Shown piece after piece: positions 43,466-52,127 of a stretch of 64,000 nt of DNA. Below the pieces are notes generated by a model. It was not told the origin of the DNA. It made no database searches and worked only from the letters and a program-made list of their open reading frames with translations. The number at the start of each line of letters is the position of its first letter. Positions within the stretch are counted from its first letter, which is position 1. The translations under genes were made by a program, and so were the position numbers. The stretch is from PZPK01 sp047628385 (GTDB lineage: Bacteria > Pseudomonadota > Gammaproteobacteria > Pseudomonadales > Oleiphilaceae): contig JBLHVH010000001.1 in assembly GCA_047628385.1 (NCBI GenBank), positions 1 to 64,000 of the forward strand, given 5' to 3'.

Positions 43466-45988
43466 TTATGATTCTAAAGTACGTTCAACAGAGACTTGAT
43501 CAAATACTTCAATCTTGTCGCCGACTTTAACATCGTAGTTTTTAACACCTATACCACATTCGGTACCAGAACGAACGTCATTTACATCATCTTTAAAGCG
43601 ACGTAGTGATTCTAATTCGCCTTCAAAGATAACGATATTATCACGTAGAACACGAATATTCTTATTACGATGAATAGTTCCTTCAACAACGATACAACCA
43701 GCAACTTGTCCAAATTTAGGCGACCTAAAGGTCTCACGTACTTCAGCGATGCCGAGTATAACTTCTTTAAACTCAGGCGCTAACATACCCGTTAAGGCGA
43801 GTTTCACATGATCAATAATTTCATAAATCACGCTATAGTAACGTAAATCTAAACCTTCAGCTTCGATAATGCCTCTGGCCGTCGCATCTGCTCGCACATT
43901 AAAACCAATAACGACAGCATTTGACGCTAAAGCAAGCGTTGCATCAGTACCGGTGATACCACCAACACCACTTGCAACAATTCGAACTTGAACTTCATCA
44001 TTACCAATTTCATTTAATGCTGAAGTTAGCGCTTCTAACGAACCACGAACATCAGTTTTTAATACAATATTCAGATGACTAACTTCGTCTTTACCCATGT
44101 TCTCGAACATGTTTTCAAGCTTAGCAGCCTGCTGACGATTCATTCGGTCTTGGCGGATTTTTATATCGCGGAACTCAGCGACTTCACGCGCTTTACGCTC
44201 ATTAGCTACTACGAAAAATTCATCACCTGCATCAGGCGTTCCACTTAAGCCTAAGATCTCTACAGGAATCGATGGACCCGCCTCTTTTACTGACCGACCA
44301 TTCTCATCCTGCATTGCTCGAACACGTCCATAGAACGTACCCGCTATAATAATATCACCACCAAACAATGTACCATGCTGTACAAGTACCGTTGAAACAG
44401 CACCACGACCTCGGTCTAAGCGCGATTCAATAACAACACCTTTCGCTGGAACATCTTTTGCCGCTTTTAATTCTAACATTTCAGCCTGCAAAAGCACCGC
44501 ATCAAGTAAAGCATCAATCCCTTCACCCGTATGAGCCGACACATTTACAAACTGAACATCACCACCCCAATCTTCTGGAATAACATCTTTCGCTGCCATT
44601 TCGTTCTTAACACGATCTGGATCAGCGCCTTCTTTATCCATCTTATTTACAGCAACAATTATCGGCATATTAGCTGAACGCGCATGCTGAATTGCTTCTT
44701 CTGTCTGAGGCATCATACCGTCATCAGCAGCGACAACAAGAATAACAATGTCCGTACTTTTTGCACCACGTGCTCTCATCGCAGTAAAGGCAGCGTGTCC
44801 GGGAGTATCAAGGAAAGAAATCATTCCATGACCAGTTTCAACGTGATACGCACCGATATGCTGAGTTATTCCACCTGATTCGCCGCCAGCAACTTTCGCT
44901 TTACGAATGTAATCAAGCAGTGAAGTTTTACCATGATCAACATGACCCATCACACTTACAACAGGCGCTCTAGGTGATTCAAAGCCTTCATAGTCAATAC
45001 TTTCTAACATTTCGGTTTCTACAGCATCTTCAGAAACAAGCTTAACTGTATGACCTAATTCTTCAGTAATAAGTACAGCTGTTTCTTGGTCAATAGACTG
45101 ATTGACCGTCGCCATAATCCCCATACCCATTAATGCTTTAATAACCACTACGCTTTTTACAGACATTTTATCAGCTAATTCACTGACAATAATGGTTTCA
45201 CTAATAGCAACTTCACGCACTACTGGCGTAACAGGCTTTTCAAAGGTATGCGTGCGCTTTTGCTTAAATTTCTTTTTCTTCATTTTCAGCTGGCGAGGTT
45301 TATCCTCTTCCAACTTAATGGCACTAAATACTTCTTCTTTCTGACGGTTTGGACGATGATGACCTGCAGATTTAACATGTTTCTTAGGACTATCATCTTG
45401 AGCAGTTTCTTTAGTTTCTTTCTTTTTCTGCCACTTTTCTTTTTTCTCTTCTACCGCAGGAGCAGCAGGTTTTTTATCAAACTTATTTTTCGCGTCTGAT
45501 TTATCTCCCGCTGGTACTGTTTCAGCAGACTTAGGTGCTTCAGCTTTTTTAGCGTCTTCAGCTATTTTAGCCTCTTCAGCTATTTTAGCTTGTTCAACTT
45601 CTAGTTCAGCGCTCTTAGCTTGCTCAGCAACAAGTAACGCTGCTTTCTCTTCTTCTAGCTTTAGCTTCTCTGACTCTATGTCCATCTCTGGCCGCTTAAC
45701 ATAAGTACGTTTTTTACGCACCTCTACATTAACCGTTTTAGTTTTACCCTGCCCAGCAGACATTTTTAAGGTTGAACTTGTTTTACGCTTGAGTGTAATT
45801 TTCTGAGGTTCACCCTCTTCTTCGCCATGACTACGCTTCAAATGGCTCAATAATGTTTTCTTCTCTTCATCTGAAACGGCATCATTTTCGTTACGCGAAC
45901 TAAGTCCGGCGTCACTAATCTGCTTCAACAGTCTTTCGACTGGAGCTCCGATATCGTTTGCCAGCTGCTTAACTGTTACTTCTGACAT
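43466..45988 (-). CDS. infB: Translation initiation factor IF-2
   Basis: An 840-residue GTPase that brings fMet-tRNA to the 30S subunit. Seen: an N-terminal IF2N domain (MSEVTVKQLANDIGAPVERL), a long Lys/Glu/Ala-rich charged linker (about 60-250), a second IF2N domain, and the GTPase with GHVDHGKT near 348, DTPGHAAF and NKMD, then domains II to IV. AGGAGAGAGAATC precedes the ATG. It follows nusA by 28 bases. Possible internal starts in the linker, as for E. coli IF2-beta, were not examined. Confidence 0.98.
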   Translation of the reverse strand: MSEVTVKQLANDIGAPVERLLKQISDAGLSSRNENDAVSDEEKKTLLSHLKRSHGEEEGEPQKITLKRKTSSTLKMSAGQGKTKTVNVEVRKKRTYVKRPEMDIESEKLKLEEEKAALLVAEQAKSAELEVEQAKIAEEAKIAEDAKKAEAPKSAETVPAGDKSDAKNKFDKKPAAPAVEEKKEKWQKKKETKETAQDDSPKKHVKSAGHHRPNRQKEEVFSAIKLEEDKPRQLKMKKKKFKQKRTHTFEKPVTPVVREVAISETIIVSELADKMSVKSVVVIKALMGMGIMATVNQSIDQETAVLITEELGHTVKLVSEDAVETEMLESIDYEGFESPRAPVVSVMGHVDHGKTSLLDYIRKAKVAGGESGGITQHIGAYHVETGHGMISFLDTPGHAAFTAMRARGAKSTDIVILVVAADDGMMPQTEEAIQHARSANMPIIVAVNKMDKEGADPDRVKNEMAAKDVIPEDWGGDVQFVNVSAHTGEGIDALLDAVLLQAEMLELKAAKDVPAKGVVIESRLDRGRGAVSTVLVQHGTLFGGDIIIAGTFYGRVRAMQDENGRSVKEAGPSIPVEILGLSGTPDAGDEFFVVANERKAREVAEFRDIKIRQDRMNRQQAAKLENMFENMGKDEVSHLNIVLKTDVRGSLEALTSALNEIGNDEVQVRIVASGVGGITGTDATLALASNAVVIGFNVRADATARGIIEAEGLDLRYYSVIYEIIDHVKLALTGMLAPEFKEVILGIAEVRETFRSPKFGQVAGCIVVEGTIHRNKNIRVLRDNIVIFEGELESLRRFKDDVNDVRSGTECGIGVKNYDVKVGDKIEVFDQVSVERTLES

Positions 45989-46016
45989 GATTCTCTCTCC
46001 TGACTTCGCGTCGTTA

Positions 46017-47510
46017 CTATTCTTGGTCTTCGAACCAAGGCGCTCGTGCTGTCATAATTAATTTACCGGCACGTTCTTCATCCATCCCGTCAACTTCCAT
46101 CAACTCATCAATGGACTGTTCTGCCAAATCTTCCATAGTGACGATGCCTTTACTTGCAAGAACCAAAGCCAAATGCTGTTCCATACCGTCCATGTTCAGT
46201 AAATCTTCTGCAGGCTCTTTTCCTTCAAGCTGTTCTTCTGAAGCTAATGCTTGATTCAACAACGCATCTTTTGCTCTACGTCGCAGCTCTTCTACAGTAT
46301 CTTCATCAAAACTATCTATTTGAAGCATTTCTTCCAAAGGTACGTAAGCAATTTCTTCTAACGAGGTAAAACCTTCGTTTACAAGATCGGTCGCTAAATC
46401 TTCATCAACGTCTAACTTCTGAATAAATAAGTCAACAAACTTACCCACTTCTGCTTCTTGCTGTTTGCCGGCATCTGACTCCGACATCACATTTAATTCC
46501 CAACCGGTTAACTCAGCAGCTAAACGTACATTCTGCCCTGAGCGCCCAATTGCCATTGCCAAATTCTCTTCAGCAACCGCTACATTCATTGAGTGTGTAT
46601 CTTCATCAACAACGATAGAAGCAACTTCTGCCGGCGCCATTGCGTTGACAACTAATTGCGCAGGGTTATCATCCCAAAGAATAATATCAACGCGCTCATT
46701 CCCAAGTTCACCTGAAACCGCTTGAACTCGAGCACCACGCATACCAACACAAGCACCAACAGGATCTATTCGCTTATCATTAGATTTAACGGCAATTTTT
46801 GCTCTTGAACCAGGATCACGTGCAGCAGCGCGTATTTCAATAATTTCTTCAGAAATTTCTGGCACTTCAATTCTAAAAAGTTCAATCAACATGGCTGGCG
46901 CAATACGACTCAGAATTAACTGAGGACCACGTACTTCAACCCTAATTTCTTCAAGCAAGGCACGAACTCGATCTCCCATTCGGAAAACTTCACGCGCAAC
47001 CAAATTCTCACGCGGCAATAATGCTTCGGCATTGTTGCCCAAATCGACGATCACATTATCGCGTGTCACTTTTTTCACGGTGCCCGATACAAGCTCACCG
47101 ACACGGTCACGATAACTATCAACAATCATTTCACGCTCAGCTTCACGCACTTTTTGTACGATAATTTGCTTCGCTGCTTGCGCACCTATTCGACCAAAAG
47201 AAACTGATTCAACTTCTTCGGTATGTCGATCACCAGGCTGTAGCTTGATATCAATTTCAGCGGTTTCTTCCATAGTAAGATCAGTCCCTAAACCCGGAAC
47301 CGCATCATTATCTACGACCGTCCAATGACGAGAAGTAACATGATCACCTGTTTTACGATCAATAATAACCGTAATATCAGCATCTTCATTTTCATAACGC
47401 TTTTTGGTTGCAGCAGCTAAAGCTAGTTCAATAGCTTCGAAAATAACGTCTTTTCCGACGCCTTTTTCATTCGAGACCGCCTCAACTACCAGCAATATTT
47501 CTTTATTCAT
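46017..47510 (-). CDS. nusA: Transcription termination/antitermination factor NusA
   Basis: A 497-residue protein, close to E. coli NusA (495). Seen: the N-terminal RNA-polymerase-binding domain (MNKEILLVVEAVSNEKGVGK), S1 domain (DRVGELVSGTVKKVTRDNVI), two KH domains (VGACVGMRGARVQAVSGELG; LAMAIGRSGQNVRLAAELTG) and two acidic helix-hairpin repeats at the C-terminus. The start ATG 47510 begins at the family N-terminus; an in-frame ATG at 47540 overlaps rimP. GGAG lies 11 bases upstream. Confidence 0.98.
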   Translation of the reverse strand: MNKEILLVVEAVSNEKGVGKDVIFEAIELALAAATKKRYENEDADITVIIDRKTGDHVTSRHWTVVDNDAVPGLGTDLTMEETAEIDIKLQPGDRHTEEVESVSFGRIGAQAAKQIIVQKVREAEREMIVDSYRDRVGELVSGTVKKVTRDNVIVDLGNNAEALLPRENLVAREVFRMGDRVRALLEEIRVEVRGPQLILSRIAPAMLIELFRIEVPEISEEIIEIRAAARDPGSRAKIAVKSNDKRIDPVGACVGMRGARVQAVSGELGNERVDIILWDDNPAQLVVNAMAPAEVASIVVDEDTHSMNVAVAEENLAMAIGRSGQNVRLAAELTGWELNVMSESDAGKQQEAEVGKFVDLFIQKLDVDEDLATDLVNEGFTSLEEIAYVPLEEMLQIDSFDEDTVEELRRRAKDALLNQALASEEQLEGKEPAEDLLNMDGMEQHLALVLASKGIVTMEDLAEQSIDELMEVDGMDEERAGKLIMTARAPWFEDQE

Positions 47511-47536
47511 TGCGTCATTCGCTCCAGTATTCAAAT

Positions 47537-48031
47537 TCAATCAAATTGAGGTACAACATTCGCTTTTTCAATCGCTTCAAGAGGGAACAAGAATTCTTCC
47601 TGCTCAACTTGAATTACAATATCATTACCTTCTATGCCATTAAGTACACCATTAAACTTTCGCTGCCCTTCATAAGGCATACGCAATTTTAGAGCGACAT
47701 GACTACCTTTAAACCTTTCATAGTGAGACAAATTATATAACGGACGATCCATTCCTGGAGAAGAAACTTCTAAGGTATAGTCGCCTGTTATAGGGTCTTC
47801 TACATCTAGTACGCCACCAATCTGACGACTAACTTGCTCACAATCTTTTAATTCAACACCACTTTCACTTTGTTCATCATCTGAAGTAGGATCGCCAGCT
47901 GAGCTTTCTATAAAAATCCGCAAAACCGAGTGCTTGCCTTGTGAAATAAACTCAAGCCCCCAGCACTCAAACCCTAAACCTTCTACAATAGGTCGAATCA
48001 TTTCTTCAAGTATTCGTTTTTTAGCTGACAA
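47537..48031 (-). CDS. rimP: Ribosome maturation factor RimP
   Basis: A 164-residue factor for 30S subunit maturation. Seen: MIRPIVEGLGFECWGLEFIS, the core DYTLEVSSPGMDRPL and a C-terminal SH3-like part. The start is TTG at 48031 with AAGAGG nine bases upstream; it gives the N-terminal helix expected from homologues, which the ATG at 48001 would remove. First gene of rimP-nusA-infB-rbfA-truB. Confidence 0.94.
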   Translation of the reverse strand: MSAKKRILEEMIRPIVEGLGFECWGLEFISQGKHSVLRIFIESSAGDPTSDDEQSESGVELKDCEQVSRQIGGVLDVEDPITGDYTLEVSSPGMDRPLYNLSHYERFKGSHVALKLRMPYEGQRKFNGVLNGIEGNDIVIQVEQEEFLFPLEAIEKANVVPQFD

Positions 48032-48088
48032 TACTAACCGCCTCTTTTTAACCGCATGCTTTTCTGAGAATTCTCACTCTTCAGAAAC

Positions 48089-48110
48089 AAAAAATGGGCC
48101 TAATGCCCAT
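48089..48110 (-). terminator. Leader hairpin or terminator upstream of rimP
   Basis: ATGGGC-ATTAG-GCCCAT followed by T6 on the minus strand, 58 bases before the rimP start. It follows a second intrinsic terminator at 48118-48145. Because it lies so close to rimP it may be an attenuator of the nusA operon. Confidence 0.65.
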
Positions 48111-48117
48111 CAATACG

Positions 48118-48145
48118 AAAAAACCCCTTCACTGAGGGGTTTTTT
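48118..48145. terminator. Intrinsic terminator upstream of rimP
   Basis: AACCCCT / AGGGGTT with a six-base loop and six A or T on each side; works on both strands. First of two tandem hairpins met by transcription coming from tRNA-Leu. Confidence 0.85.
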
Positions 48146-48264
48146 GCAAGATTTCTATAAGAGGAATTAGCGAGAATCACCCAAATTCGCTAAATTAGAC
48201 CTTAAAGAATTAAACTTCCTAAAAGGGCACTCCATCTTAAGTGGGCGCATTATATTCACCCAGC

Positions 48265-48289
48265 CATGCAGGGTCAACCACCCTGCATG
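48265..48289. repeat. Unassigned strong hairpin between tRNA-Leu and rimP
   Basis: CATGCAGGG / CCCTGCATG, a perfect 9-bp inverted repeat with a seven-base loop. There is no T-run, so it is not a normal terminator. It lies where metY is found in E. coli, but no tRNA can be folded here. Confidence 0.55.
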
Positions 48290-48310
48290 TTATAGCCACA
48301 AAAAAACATC

Positions 48311-48343
48311 ATAAAAAAAGCCTGCCACAAAGTAGCAGGCTTT
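48311..48343 (-). terminator. Terminator behind tRNA-Leu
   Basis: AAAGCCTGC / GCAGGCTTT (9 bp, nine-base loop) followed by T7 on the minus strand, directly behind the tRNA 3' end. Ends the secG-tRNA-Leu transcript. Confidence 0.88.
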
Positions 48344-48348
48344 AAAAT

Positions 48349-48435
48349 TGGTGCCCAAGGCCGGACTCGAACCGGCACAGCCATACAGCCACTACCCCCT
48401 CAAGGTAGCGTGTCTACCAATTTCACCACTTGGGC
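48349..48435 (-). tRNA. tRNA-Leu (GAG)
   Basis: An 87-nt class II tRNA on the minus strand: acceptor GCCCAAG/CTTGGGC, anticodon loop TTGAGGG giving GAG, a long variable arm, T-loop GTTCGAGTC, encoded ACCA. Same position behind secG as leuU in E. coli. Confidence 0.96.
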
Positions 48436-48446
48436 AAATATCAAAC

Positions 48447-48821
48447 TCATTCTAATTCTACTGCAGCTTCTTTAACTGGCGCTTCAAGCTCTAAAGCTTC
48501 AACATCATCCTCAGAAGAATCTGGAGATGTTACCATTTCAGCTGGACCCAAAATATTCTGATCAGCCGTTGCAACTTCAGCCTTTTGTTTAGCAATAACC
48601 GCTAACGAAATACTTGTCACAAAGAAAATAACTGCAAGATAAGCCGTCAGCCTAGTCAAGAAGCTTCCACTCCCCTGACTACCAAATACTGTTTGAGAAG
48701 CGCCGCCACCAAAGGACGCACCCGCCTCAGCGCCTTTCCCTTGCTGTATCATCACTAGACCAATCAAACCCAATGATACTAAAATATGAACAACAATTAC
48801 TGTGGTTTCTAACCATTCCAT
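48447..48821 (-). CDS. secG: Preprotein translocase subunit SecG
   Basis: A 124-residue inner-membrane protein of the SecYEG channel. Two hydrophobic helices: TTVIVVHILVSLGLIGLVMI (about 6-25) and AYLAVIFFVTSISLAVIA (about 59-76), separated by the conserved GAEAGASFGGGASQTVFGSQ. The C-terminal tail is acidic. tRNA-Leu follows 11 bases behind the stop. Confidence 0.96.
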   Translation of the reverse strand: MEWLETTVIVVHILVSLGLIGLVMIQQGKGAEAGASFGGGASQTVFGSQGSGSFLTRLTAYLAVIFFVTSISLAVIAKQKAEVATADQNILGPAEMVTSPDSSEDDVEALELEAPVKEAAVELE

Positions 48822-48871
48822 ACATCTAACCTATTTATTCGTCACACTCAATTTAACAAAAAACTAAAGCG

Positions 48872-49654
48872 CTAATCGCTTAAAGCCATTTGCTCGCAAA
48901 TGCGCGCAAACGCCTCTACTTTTAAGGAAGCACCCCCTACAAGGGCACCATCTATATCCACTTGAGCAAAAAGTGTTTCTGCATTTTCAGCATTAACACT
49001 CCCGCCATATAAAATAACTAATTTTTCAGCTAGCTGCTCAGCCTTCGCAGCAACCAACTTACGAATAAATTGATGCATTGCTTGCGCCTGCTCTGGTGTT
49101 GCTGTTTTACCTGTACCTATTGCCCAAACAGGCTCGTAAGCAATAACAACACGAGACAATTCAGATTCATCAAACACATCAAAAACTGCATTCACTTGCT
49201 CAGCAACCACTACTTCTGCCTGCCCAGCTTCACGCTGAGAAAGCGTTTCTCCGACACACAAAACTGGCTGAACATCATTCACTAACAATTGTTTTATTTT
49301 ATCTACAACCAAATCATCAGTTTCTGCAAACAACGCGCGTCGTTCAGAATGCCCTACCAAACACCAAAGGCATTTTAAATCAGCTAAGATTCTAGCAGAT
49401 GTCTCACCCGTATACGCACCACCTTTATAGGAAGATACATTTTGAGCCGACAACGCAACAACTGAACCTGATGCTTGCTTAGCCACCTCCGTCAATAATG
49501 CTGACGGTGGCGCAATTAAAATCTTCATATTTTCTGGCAGACTAATACTTCTTAAAGAAACTTTAAATGCGTCGAAGTAATCTCGCGTAAAAGCGACATC
49601 TCCGTTCATTTTCCAATTTCCCGCAACAATTTTTTGTCGCATACGTTGTAGCAT
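48872..49654 (-). CDS. tpiA: Triose-phosphate isomerase
   Basis: A (beta/alpha)8 glycolytic enzyme that interconverts dihydroxyacetone phosphate and glyceraldehyde 3-phosphate. Seen: KIVAGNWKMNGD (Lys in the active site), catalytic His in LVGHSERRALF, catalytic Glu in VIAYEPVWAIGTGKTATPEQ and the phosphate loop YGGSVNAEN. Two starts are possible: ATG 49654 (GGTG six bases upstream; given here, 260 residues) and ATG 49642, which matches the usual family start MR. Position between glmM and secG is as in Pseudomonas. Confidence 0.97.
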   Translation of the reverse strand: MLQRMRQKIVAGNWKMNGDVAFTRDYFDAFKVSLRSISLPENMKILIAPPSALLTEVAKQASGSVVALSAQNVSSYKGGAYTGETSARILADLKCLWCLVGHSERRALFAETDDLVVDKIKQLLVNDVQPVLCVGETLSQREAGQAEVVVAEQVNAVFDVFDESELSRVVIAYEPVWAIGTGKTATPEQAQAMHQFIRKLVAAKAEQLAEKLVILYGGSVNAENAETLFAQVDIDGALVGGASLKVEAFARICEQMALSD

Positions 49655-49794
49655 AAAAAACACCAGCTTTCAGAAGGGCGCAAATACTAACCGAGATACA
49701 CCCGACTTACAAGTATCGACACACGCATTTTATATCAATTGTCCTTAAAGTTTATTATCTCGCCACTGTATTACTATTACGCCCTGGCAAACCA

Positions 49795-51138
49795 CTAAGC
49801 TAATGTACTTTCAACTACACTAACTAAGGCATCAACAACAGAATTAACTAACGTTGCATCCGCTCCTTCAGCCATTACACGAATTAATGGCTCTGTCCCT
49901 GAAGCCCGTAACAATACACGCCCCTGACCAGCTAAACGAGACTCTTGCTCTTTCATTACAGCAGCAATCTGAGTGTTATCCATTGGGTTAACTTTTTCTT
50001 TAATTCTGACATTCTTCAGTACTTGAGGTAACTTTGACATCTCAGATTTCAATTCATGCAGTGTTGTCTTATCTCGCCAGATCGCAATCAATACCTGTAA
50101 CGCAGCGATAATTGCATCACCCGTGGTCGCTTTATCAAAACAAATGATATGTCCTGAGTTCTCACCACCAAGTTCCCAATCATTTTTAAGCAATTGCTCC
50201 ATTACATACCGATCACCAACATTAGCGCGAACAAAAGGAATTCCGCGCTCTTTTAATGCGAGCTCTACCCCGAAATTGGTCATTAAAGTGCCAACAACAC
50301 CGCCTTTCAAGCGATCTGCATTTTGACGGTTTCTTGCAATAATATAAATTAACTCATCACCATCAACCAACTCACCTTTGTGATCAACCATAATGACGCG
50401 ATCACCGTCACCATCAAATGCAATCCCCAGGTCAGCTCCGATCTCTAAAACTTTTTTCACCAAACTTTCAGGACTAGTCGACCCAACATCTTTATTGATA
50501 TTGAGACCGTTCGGCTCGACACCAATCGTGTGTATTTCAGCACCTAATTCTCTAAAAACATATGGCGCCACTTGATACGTTGCACCGTGAGCACAATCCA
50601 GTACAATATTCATACCGTCAAGCGACATAGAAGAAGGAATCGTCCCCTTACAACACTCTACATACCGCCCCATTGCATCATCTATTCGCTTCGCTTTACC
50701 CAGTAAATTAGGTGCAACAACCTTCAGGTCTTTATCCAACCAAGATTCAATTTCTAATTCAACAGCATCATCAAGCTTCAAACCATCCGACGAAAAGAAT
50801 TTAATACCGTTATCTTCATAAGGATTATGCGACGCACTAATAACAATCCCTGCATTTGCCCTATAGGTACGAGTTAAGTATGCAATCGCAGGCGTCGGCA
50901 TCGGACCAATCAAACGCACATCAACACCCGCTGCAGACAAACCAGCCTCTAATGCAGATTCAAACAAATACCCTGAAATACGTGTATCTTTTCCAATAAT
51001 GACACGGTTGCGCGACCCTTCTTTTTTAAATACTTGCCCGCATGCCCAACCGAGCTTTAGCATAAACTCTGGCGTGATTGCGCCTTCACCTAAACGTCCA
51101 CGAATACCATCTGTACCAAAATATTTTCTAGACTGCAT
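49795..51138 (-). CDS. glmM: Phosphoglucosamine mutase
   Basis: A 447-residue enzyme that turns glucosamine-6-phosphate into glucosamine-1-phosphate for peptidoglycan and lipopolysaccharide precursors. Seen: KYFGTDGIRGRLGEGAITPE, the phosphoserine loop GIVISASHNPYEDNGIKFF (active Ser near 103), the metal loop AFDGDGDRVIMVD, the sugar loop GGENSGHIICFD and the phosphate loop RASGTEPLIRVMAE. AAGGGATAATT precedes the ATG. It follows folP by 17 bases. Confidence 0.98.
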   Translation of the reverse strand: MQSRKYFGTDGIRGRLGEGAITPEFMLKLGWACGQVFKKEGSRNRVIIGKDTRISGYLFESALEAGLSAAGVDVRLIGPMPTPAIAYLTRTYRANAGIVISASHNPYEDNGIKFFSSDGLKLDDAVELEIESWLDKDLKVVAPNLLGKAKRIDDAMGRYVECCKGTIPSSMSLDGMNIVLDCAHGATYQVAPYVFRELGAEIHTIGVEPNGLNINKDVGSTSPESLVKKVLEIGADLGIAFDGDGDRVIMVDHKGELVDGDELIYIIARNRQNADRLKGGVVGTLMTNFGVELALKERGIPFVRANVGDRYVMEQLLKNDWELGGENSGHIICFDKATTGDAIIAALQVLIAIWRDKTTLHELKSEMSKLPQVLKNVRIKEKVNPMDNTQIAAVMKEQESRLAGQGRVLLRASGTEPLIRVMAEGADATLVNSVVDALVSVVESTLA

Positions 51139-51155
51139 AATTATCCCTTAATCTA

Positions 51156-52004
51156 TTATTCTGTTAATTTTGCACATTTGTTCATCGCATCAACAACCCG
51201 CATTGCATCCTTTGTTTCAACAACATCATGCGCACGTATTATTTTAGCGCCTTGATACGCAGCAACAACAGCGCCCGATAAACTACCAAACAAACGCTGG
51301 TCAACCGATTTATTTAATATTTCTGAAAACATTGATTTACGAGATAAGCCAACCAACACAGGAAAACCTAATGCACTAAATCGATCAATACCCTTTAATA
51401 TTTGCATGTTATGTTGAAGTGTTTTGCCAAAGCCAAAACCTGGATCTATAAGTAAACGGTCAGCACTAACACCTTGCGTAATCATACCCTCAGCAGTGGA
51501 CTTTAAAAATGCCAAAACCTCATCAACTACTGAAGCATACAATGGCGCCTTTTGCATTGATGAAGGCGCACCTTGCATATGCATCACACATAAAGCAACC
51601 GCACTATCCTTCACCGCTTCAATCGCACCTTCACGAGAAAAAGCCCTAACATCATTAATCAACCCTGCACCCAGACGTATCGACTCGCTCATCAACGCTG
51701 GCGTACTCGTATCAACCGATACCACCGTATCAAACTCCGCCACCAACCGCTCAACAATAGGGCAAACTCTATCCATCTCCTCTTGAACCGAGACCTTAGC
51801 AGCACCAGGCCGAGTAGATTCGCCACCAACATCGATAATACTAGCACCCTGAAGAATCATCGATTCTGCATGTTTCATCGCCAATACCAGCGTATTGTAT
51901 TGACCGCCATCCGAGAATGAATCAGGCGTAACATTCAAGACACCCATCACTTGAATTTCAGCTAGGTCAAGCACCTTGCCACCAAAAGAGAAATTTTTAG
52001 ACAT
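51156..52004 (-). CDS. folP: Dihydropteroate synthase
   Basis: A 282-residue TIM-barrel enzyme that joins p-aminobenzoate to the pterin pyrophosphate in folate synthesis; the target of sulfonamides. Seen: GVLNVTPDSFSDGGQYN, the loop GGESTRPGAAKVSVQEEMD, INDVRAFSREG and DPGFGFGKTLQHN with SRKSMFSEIL. The start ATG 52004 (MSKNFSFGG) has AGGG close upstream; an in-frame TTG at 52016 is less likely. Lies between ftsH and glmM as in E. coli. Confidence 0.97.
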   Translation of the reverse strand: MSKNFSFGGKVLDLAEIQVMGVLNVTPDSFSDGGQYNTLVLAMKHAESMILQGASIIDVGGESTRPGAAKVSVQEEMDRVCPIVERLVAEFDTVVSVDTSTPALMSESIRLGAGLINDVRAFSREGAIEAVKDSAVALCVMHMQGAPSSMQKAPLYASVVDEVLAFLKSTAEGMITQGVSADRLLIDPGFGFGKTLQHNMQILKGIDRFSALGFPVLVGLSRKSMFSEILNKSVDQRLFGSLSGAVVAAYQGAKIIRAHDVVETKDAMRVVDAMNKCAKLTE

Positions 52005-52127
52005 TACCCTGAACAAACCTCAAACCAATTCGCACACTCATAAAGCTAGTACGCATCTCGATATATTTCAAACAATAAAAAGGGCGTAACATCAAATGCT
52101 ACACCCTCAATTAAAACGACATAATCT

